A stretch of 36,186 bases of DNA from Fragilaria crotonensis (taxonomy: Eukaryota; Bacillariophyta; Fragilariophyceae; Fragilariales; Fragilariaceae): positions 1 through 36,186 of the forward strand of contig JAKSYS010000641.1 of NCBI GenBank assembly GCA_022925895.1, written 5' to 3'. The position numbers and the translations under genes are program-made. Below, piece after piece: positions 32,219 through 36,186 of this stretch (position 1 is its first letter; each line of letters starts with the position of its first letter). Below the pieces are notes generated by a model. The model worked only from the letters and a program-made list of their open reading frames with translations. It was not told the DNA's origin and ran no database searches.

Positions 32219-33277
32219 TCATTGGGTAGCAGGTAGCAAAACTGGAAAGGAACATGTCTGCAGGGGGAGGTTGCCAATGAAAACTTGGTTGTTGTTGAGT
32301 TCAGGTTGCTTGGAGCGCTTTGACATACGATGGATGATAGCATGTTGAAAAAGAGCGACGTTAATCAATTCGCAGGCTCGGTCAGACGCAATCTCTTTGG
32401 CTTCGGTGGATGACGTTGGGAAAGAATTGATGTAGTCCGTTACATAAGGTTGCACGAGTTCAAATTCCGTTTGGAGATAGGGCAGTTTGTCGCGATAATA
32501 TTGATCAGAACGGTGGCCAAGGGATGTTCCGGGGAATAGGTCGTCGACTTCGTCAAAGGCATCGTGAACAAAACGGGGCAGGAGGTTGAAGGTTGTTGTA
32601 TCGGGAAGGAGACTTAGAGCGGCGGCAGTTGATTTGATTTCCTTTGCGATTGCGAAGAGATGGTCCGGGTAAAAATAGTGCTCAGCTAGTCCATGGTCGC
32701 GGCTGAAATAGTTGCGGTGATGCGTGATGTATAGTAATCTGAGCGCGTAGATGATGGCGACTGCGCATCGTGTTTCCATCGGACAGTCTGGAGGGTCGTC
32801 GTGGAACGCGTCGTCGATGTCGCTGAATGCTCGGGGAGTTCGGGGGCAGGAACTGGGAGCGTTCGTTGAGGTGTTGACGACCATGTTGGTAGCGCGATTG
32901 AGGGTGTGCTTCATGCTACGTAGGAGCAGGAGTTTATCGGGTCGTACATTCAGAAGTGGGATGTTGGTGCCGGAGATCAGTTCGTCGATATACATGTGGT
33001 TGCGTATGACGTGAAGTAGGATGTGGTGGATGAAGTGCTTGTCGAGGCCACGGATGATGTTGAGTTCGGGTGGGTCGGCGAGTGTGTTGATGCAAAGGCA
33101 GAGATAGTTGCACTTGTGCGAACGCAAAGCGGTAGGTCGCGAAGGTGAATCGTGCCGTTGATTGTGTCCATTAGCATTGCCTCGGTGAAAAACAGGTCGC
33201 GTGACGGAATGTGATGGAAGTGTTGGAACATCCGAAAAGGGTGGTGATGAATGGCGTCGAGGGGTTGGCGATCGCAA
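32219..33277 (-). pseudogene. ORF0 fragment B (352 codons), second helical segment
   Basis: The first 50 codons overlap fragment 33786-32977 in another frame and are probably not real. Natural-looking protein begins at about 33120 with LCLCINTLADPPELNIIRGL. Helical segments follow: DEVDDLFPGTSLGHRSDQYY, LVQPYVTDYINSF and ASDRACELINVALFQHAII. It ends near a KRSKQ basic cluster. DxxDDxFP followed by SDQ recalls fragment A and suggests an internal duplication. No enzyme motif is visible. Confidence 0.5.
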
Positions 33278-33966
33278 CGGTGGGGCAGGCGCAGAGGAGG
33301 CAGTAGTCTGACAAGTTGTTGTATAGCTGCACTTGGTACCTCATTAGGTTCACCAATATCTCGGTTAGCGTCGCCATTATTGTCAAGATCATCCTCCACA
33401 ATGTCCATTGGTTCGGGATCAGGGTCGTTTGCAACTTCTGGTAGCGGATCTGGGTCGGCATCAGGATAAAAGTTAACAGTTTCCCTAGTTGAGTCATTAT
33501 TACTGCAGGAGTAACAATGATCGGCAAGGAAAACATCGGCATCATCAGCTTGGGAGCTTGGCAAATCTTCCAATTTGATTGGGACAGGGTGCTGAACATC
33601 CAAATAGGTCAAAGTCTCAGAGGAAACGGTCGGATTGTGGGCTCTGCAGGCCCATTGTTGTGGATTGGGGGAGGAAACCGCGGTACGAACGACAGTAGCG
33701 TTGTTTCCCGTGTCAACGGCAGCACAGTACGAGAGCGATGCGTTAGAGCCGTTAACGGGACGTTTCACAGAATCGGAAATCTCCAAAATGACGTCAGGAA
33801 TCGGACTTGACGTGGAAAATTTTGAAACGGAATCGAGGGTTGTTGAGTTGTCGGTGCGAGTTGGTTCGGGATCGGATTCCGAAAAGAGCAGGGGCTGTAC
33901 TGGGTATAGTTCGTAGAACGTAGGCGAGGTAGCTGTGGGAGTTTTGGGGAATCCGGGATTTCTGGG

Positions 33967-34911
33967 TCAATCGGGAAAAATCAGTACAAAATTGCGGGTA
34001 GCAGAGCCGTTATCACTGTTCTCATCAGACGTCATAGTTTTGAGTCGCGAGTCTGCTGAGTTGTCGGCACCCACCAAAGTGCCGAAATGACTCTTAGAAC
34101 TTTGAACAGTCGTTTCTCGAGATCTGTCGCTTCGAATTCGCTCAAATTTGGGGATGTTGCTGAGAAGGCTGTACTGTGGCGCCTGGCATCGCGTAGTGTG
34201 GCGTACCAGCGCGTGTGCGATCATGGTGAGTGTGTTTTGAACTGACATCAAATACATGTTCCCAGTGGCTCTGATGATCTCGTCAACGTCGTCTTGGATC
34301 GTCCCCAGGGAATATGAGGCTTTAATTGGCTCCTCATCTTCGGTGAACATGTGAATTGTGCAAACGTAGCGAGCCATATCGATGATGTCCAACTTCAAGT
34401 TGCTGTGATAGTGGGATAAGTGCTGATCGGAATTTGGCGCGTGCTGATCGGTTCTGCAAGCGAGCTCGGCGCGAATCGCCTTCGTTGTCGGGACGGAGCA
34501 CGAGGCGGAAAGAAGAGTTGGAAAAGCGTCATCAATTAAATCCAGGATGTCTTGAGAGAGGTATTGCAGCGACGTCGGATCGTCGTATGGATCGATTTGG
34601 GGTCGCGACGTGCGAGGGCGACGACGGGGATAAAATCTGCGAGCGCGATGCCTGCGCTTCGAGGGAACCGTAGGGGCGAAGTAAGCTCCTGTGGTGGTGT
34701 TTGGATGGCGGCGTGGCGTCCGCGATGTCGTTGTGGAGTGATGGTCCAGTTGTTGAAACTGGTACTGTTGTTGGAGTTGGTAGTTGTAGTACTTGTGTCC
34801 TGTCCTCCTCATTATCATCTGTAGGTCCAATGTCCTTGTAGTTACATTGGTAGATGCATAATTCTTTGTAGTTTGATCATCTGGTTCAGTATTTGTGCCC
34901 TTTGTTGTCAT
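33967..34911 (-). pseudogene. ORF0 fragment A (314 codons), helical segment
   Basis: The longest clean part of the first half of ORF0. Its N-terminal third is low in complexity, rich in Gln, Thr and Arg, with a PSKRRHRARRFYPRRRPR basic patch that could bind nucleic acid. The middle is predicted-helical, with DLIDDAFPTLLS, SDQHLSHYHSNLKL and DEIIRATGNMYLMSVQNTL. The C-terminal part is Ser/Asp-rich. The helical part looks weakly like fragment B. The first codon at 34911 is probably internal to a longer frame, since coding-like sequence continues upstream in other frames. Confidence 0.5.
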
Positions 34912-35498
34912 CCGTAGTGATTGAAGTAGTAGTTAGTAGTTGGAGAAGTGGCTTGCATCTTTGCAGCCATCTTGGTTGGAGTAGTAGCCCTGTGGCTAAT
35001 GTTGGTGCCCTGAGGAGAAGGAGCTGCAATCTTGTTGTTGCGCTCATGGAAGTGGAGGTTGCGATCCTCCTGGATGATCTGGTCAAATTGTCGTCGGAAT
35101 TGTTGGCATGGTAGGCGGCTTGGGACCTTTCTTGATGGAGGTGCGCTTCTTCTTGGTTGGTTGATCCTGATCGTCATCAGGGGTAGTGTTGGGAGAAGGA
35201 AAACGGTGGACACGTTGATGCTTGGATCCTCTGGGAGATCCGAAAGCTAAGGCTCCATGATAGAGGCCAGGTGGGCGTGTCGGGAGGACAGGATTCGCGC
35301 CGATGGGGCGCGAACGTCGACGTTATCGTCGAAGGCATCGCGGTCTTCGGCCTTACGGGCGGACCTAGAGATGCGAGGGGCAAGGGTGGGCGGGATGGCG
35401 TTCTTCATGGTGGACTTGGGAAGCTTCTGTTCTTCAATGGGAGTTTAAATTTGCTGCTGGCGAGTCCGTGAGGAGAGGGAAATTAATAGCAGTTAAAC

Positions 35499-35750
35499 TC
35501 AAATTGTTAACGGCCGTACGAAGGTTCGCCCAATGATCGGACGAGTAATTCTCTCGACGGTAGAGCCTTGGACCGGTGGTTCGAGGCGAGCAACCATGAC
35601 AGTGTTCGTGTGATCGGTACACGAGTACTGGCCGACGGTAGACTTAAGGTTAGTAGGACCTAGAAGTCTAACGTTGGACTTGACGGGTGAGGAAGCGAAC
35701 CTGACGGATCGTCCAGCTTTGGGCGATGGTGTTTTGTAGACATACACCAT
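35499..35750 (-). CDS. Small ORF starting inside the 5' LTR and crossing the PBS
   Basis: An 83-codon frame begins at an ATG in a CCGCCATGG context inside the LTR. It reads through the LTR end and primer binding site (…DHTNTV-MVARLEPP) and stops 98 bases into the internal region. It is rich in Lys, Arg, Ser and Thr (KTPSPKAGRSVRF). It resembles no protein known to me. It may be the true start of the element's polyprotein, now cut by a frameshift, or an upstream ORF that limits translation of what follows. The same start in the 3' LTR gives a 66-codon version (24530-24730) ending in flanking DNA. No further evidence of expression can be read. Confidence 0.45.
   Translation of the reverse strand: MVYVYKTPSPKAGRSVRFASSPVKSNVRLLGPTNLKSTVGQYSCTDHTNTVMVARLEPPVQGSTVERITRPIIGRTFVRPLTI
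35585..35596 (-). other. Primer binding site
   Basis: Immediately inside the 5' LTR, with no spacer, the sense strand reads TGGTTGCTCGCC. The TGG pairs with the 3'-CCA of a tRNA, and the following bases would pair with an acceptor stem ending GCGAGCAA. I cannot name the tRNA. The site is inside the small ORF that starts in the LTR. Confidence 0.7.
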
Positions 35751-36184
35751 GGCGGTAGATTTGTTGATACAAGGATGTAGAAATGTAGAAACTAAGTAGT
35801 AAAGGCCTTTACTGTTTTTGGTTTGTGGAAATTATAAGATGAATTGGGATGAAATGAAGGTGAGACTTGCAACATTAGTTGGAGTCTCACAAATGAAGTG
35901 TTGTCTTAGTCCCACTTCCTGAGTGGTGTTTGGGAAGTGTTGTCCATAGTAAAAGAGTGTTGTTGAAGTATCAATAACACTCATGATTTGAATTACATAG
36001 GAAGTAAATTCAAATAGTTTTGTGTTGCAGACCGGTAGTACCAGGTTCTGATCCGTAGCATTCTACGGGAACGGGTCACGGACAGACTAAGAAAATAATG
36101 GACTGTCTATTGTATTACCGTATGGTGTTTAACCTTACAGTAATACGAGAGACAGTGTGACAGAGTGACGGTAGATTCCTAACA
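35597..36184 (-). repeat. 5' LTR (588 bp)
   Basis: The partner of the left LTR, ending two bases before the window edge. A minus-strand TATA-like CTTATAAT lies near 35832-35839. An ATG in a strong Kozak context (CCGCCATGG) is at 35748-35750, downstream of that box and still inside the LTR. It contains the TAGTACCAGG motif also found in intergenic dyads of this window. Confidence 0.95.
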
Positions 36185-36186
36185 CG

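Larger units (their letters stand above)
31394..35408 (-). pseudogene. ORF0: unrecognised coding region between 5' LTR and gag (frameshifted)
   Basis: The first good start is the ATG at 35406-35408 in a TCCACCATGA context (MKNAIPPTLAPRISRSA). Long minus-strand frames then follow one another with small shifts: 35213-34908, 34911-33967 (314 codons), 33786-32977 (269), 33277-32219 (352), 32166-31822 and 31649-30993. Each handover shows protein-like sequence continuing in a new frame, for example LCLCINTLADPPELNII and SALMYHVACDPKRIPFSLAV-type stretches. I take it as one gene of about 1300 codons. Near the start there is a basic TKKKRTSIKKGPK nuclear-signal-like patch, then an Asp/Pro/Glu-rich linker, then helical regions. 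I recognise no family. It lies upstream of gag, so it is neither a normal env nor a normal gag. Confidence 0.6.
24577..36184 (-). mobile_element. 11.6-kb Ty1/copia-like LTR retrotransposon with extra coding region before gag
   Basis: Two direct LTRs (24577-25167 and 35597-36184) bound the element. In sense orientation each begins TGTTAGGAATC and ends CACTGTCA. CGATG lies just outside the left LTR at 24572-24576. The two bases visible after the right LTR are CG, consistent with a 5-bp target duplication. The minus-strand order is 5' LTR, PBS, about 4 kb of extra coding sequence (ORF0), gag, protease, integrase, RT, RNase H, PPT, 3' LTR. Integrase before RT places it in Ty1/copia. It is roughly twice the usual 5-6 kb copia length. 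The LTRs differ by four substitutions and four small indels, so insertion is recent. The internal frames are nonetheless broken repeatedly. Confidence 0.93.

Noticed and set aside
35575..35596. A tRNA gene, because GGTTCGAGGCGAGCAACCA resembles a tRNA 3' end
   Set aside because: The distance from TTCGA to CCA is about six bases too short for a T-arm plus acceptor stem, there is no 5' half, and the place is exactly where a PBS belongs.
1..36186. CRISPR arrays, bacterial operons, rRNA genes
   Set aside because: None seen. Introns, LTR elements and gene types are eukaryotic.

Overview
Overall: this is a eukaryotic nuclear window of roughly even base composition. Host genes have no introns or short ones (80, 89 and 101 bp, all GTAAGT donors). 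They alternate with three mobile elements that make up more than half of the sequence. Ty1/copia-type retroelements, compact genes and very short introns suggest a unicellular alga, most likely a diatom or other stramenopile. That is an inference from style; no single sequence proves it.

Layout. (1) 1 to about 4.93 kb: a Ty1/copia element on the minus strand, cut by the left edge inside reverse transcriptase. It keeps gag with two CCHC knuckles, protease, integrase and RT, all broken by small frameshifts. A likely 5' LTR lies at about 4500-4929. (2) 4.93-6.97 kb: no gene I can support. (3) 6972-10541: a DNA transposon with imperfect terminal inverted repeats starting CAGCTGGTTTT and a TA on each side. 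It encodes a very large (about 990 codons) DDE-type transposase broken by two one-base frameshifts. (4) 10861-14043: an intact 1060-residue XPG/RAD2-type nucleotide-excision-repair endonuclease. (5) 15985-17886: a signal peptide, two DOMON domains and a cytochrome b561 membrane core. (6) 18011-19057 (minus): an F-box-like protein. (7) 19.1-22.3 kb: AT-rich, with no supported gene. (8) 22288-24201 (minus): a four-exon major facilitator transporter. (9) 24577-36184 (minus): a nearly complete 11.6-kb Ty1/copia-like element with 591/588-bp LTRs, PBS, PPT and a probable CGATG target duplication.

The most unusual object is element (9). It has the normal gag-PR-IN-RT-RNaseH order, but about 4 kb of extra same-strand coding sequence (called ORF0 here) sits between the 5' LTR and gag. 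A 2A-like NPGP motif and a good intron-like segment lie between ORF0 and gag. A further ORF starts inside the LTR at a strong Kozak ATG and reads across the primer binding site. The LTRs differ by only four substitutions, yet the internal region has many frameshifts. Either the copy was mobilised in trans while already defective, or single-base errors affect this part of the assembly. Both host and mobile genes can be read, but only the host genes are unbroken. This argues that most breaks are real, though homopolymer indels should be checked against reads.

The host genes look like independent neighbours, not a pathway. The 3' LTR of element (9) points towards the transporter gene from only about 375 bp upstream, so it may affect that gene's transcription.
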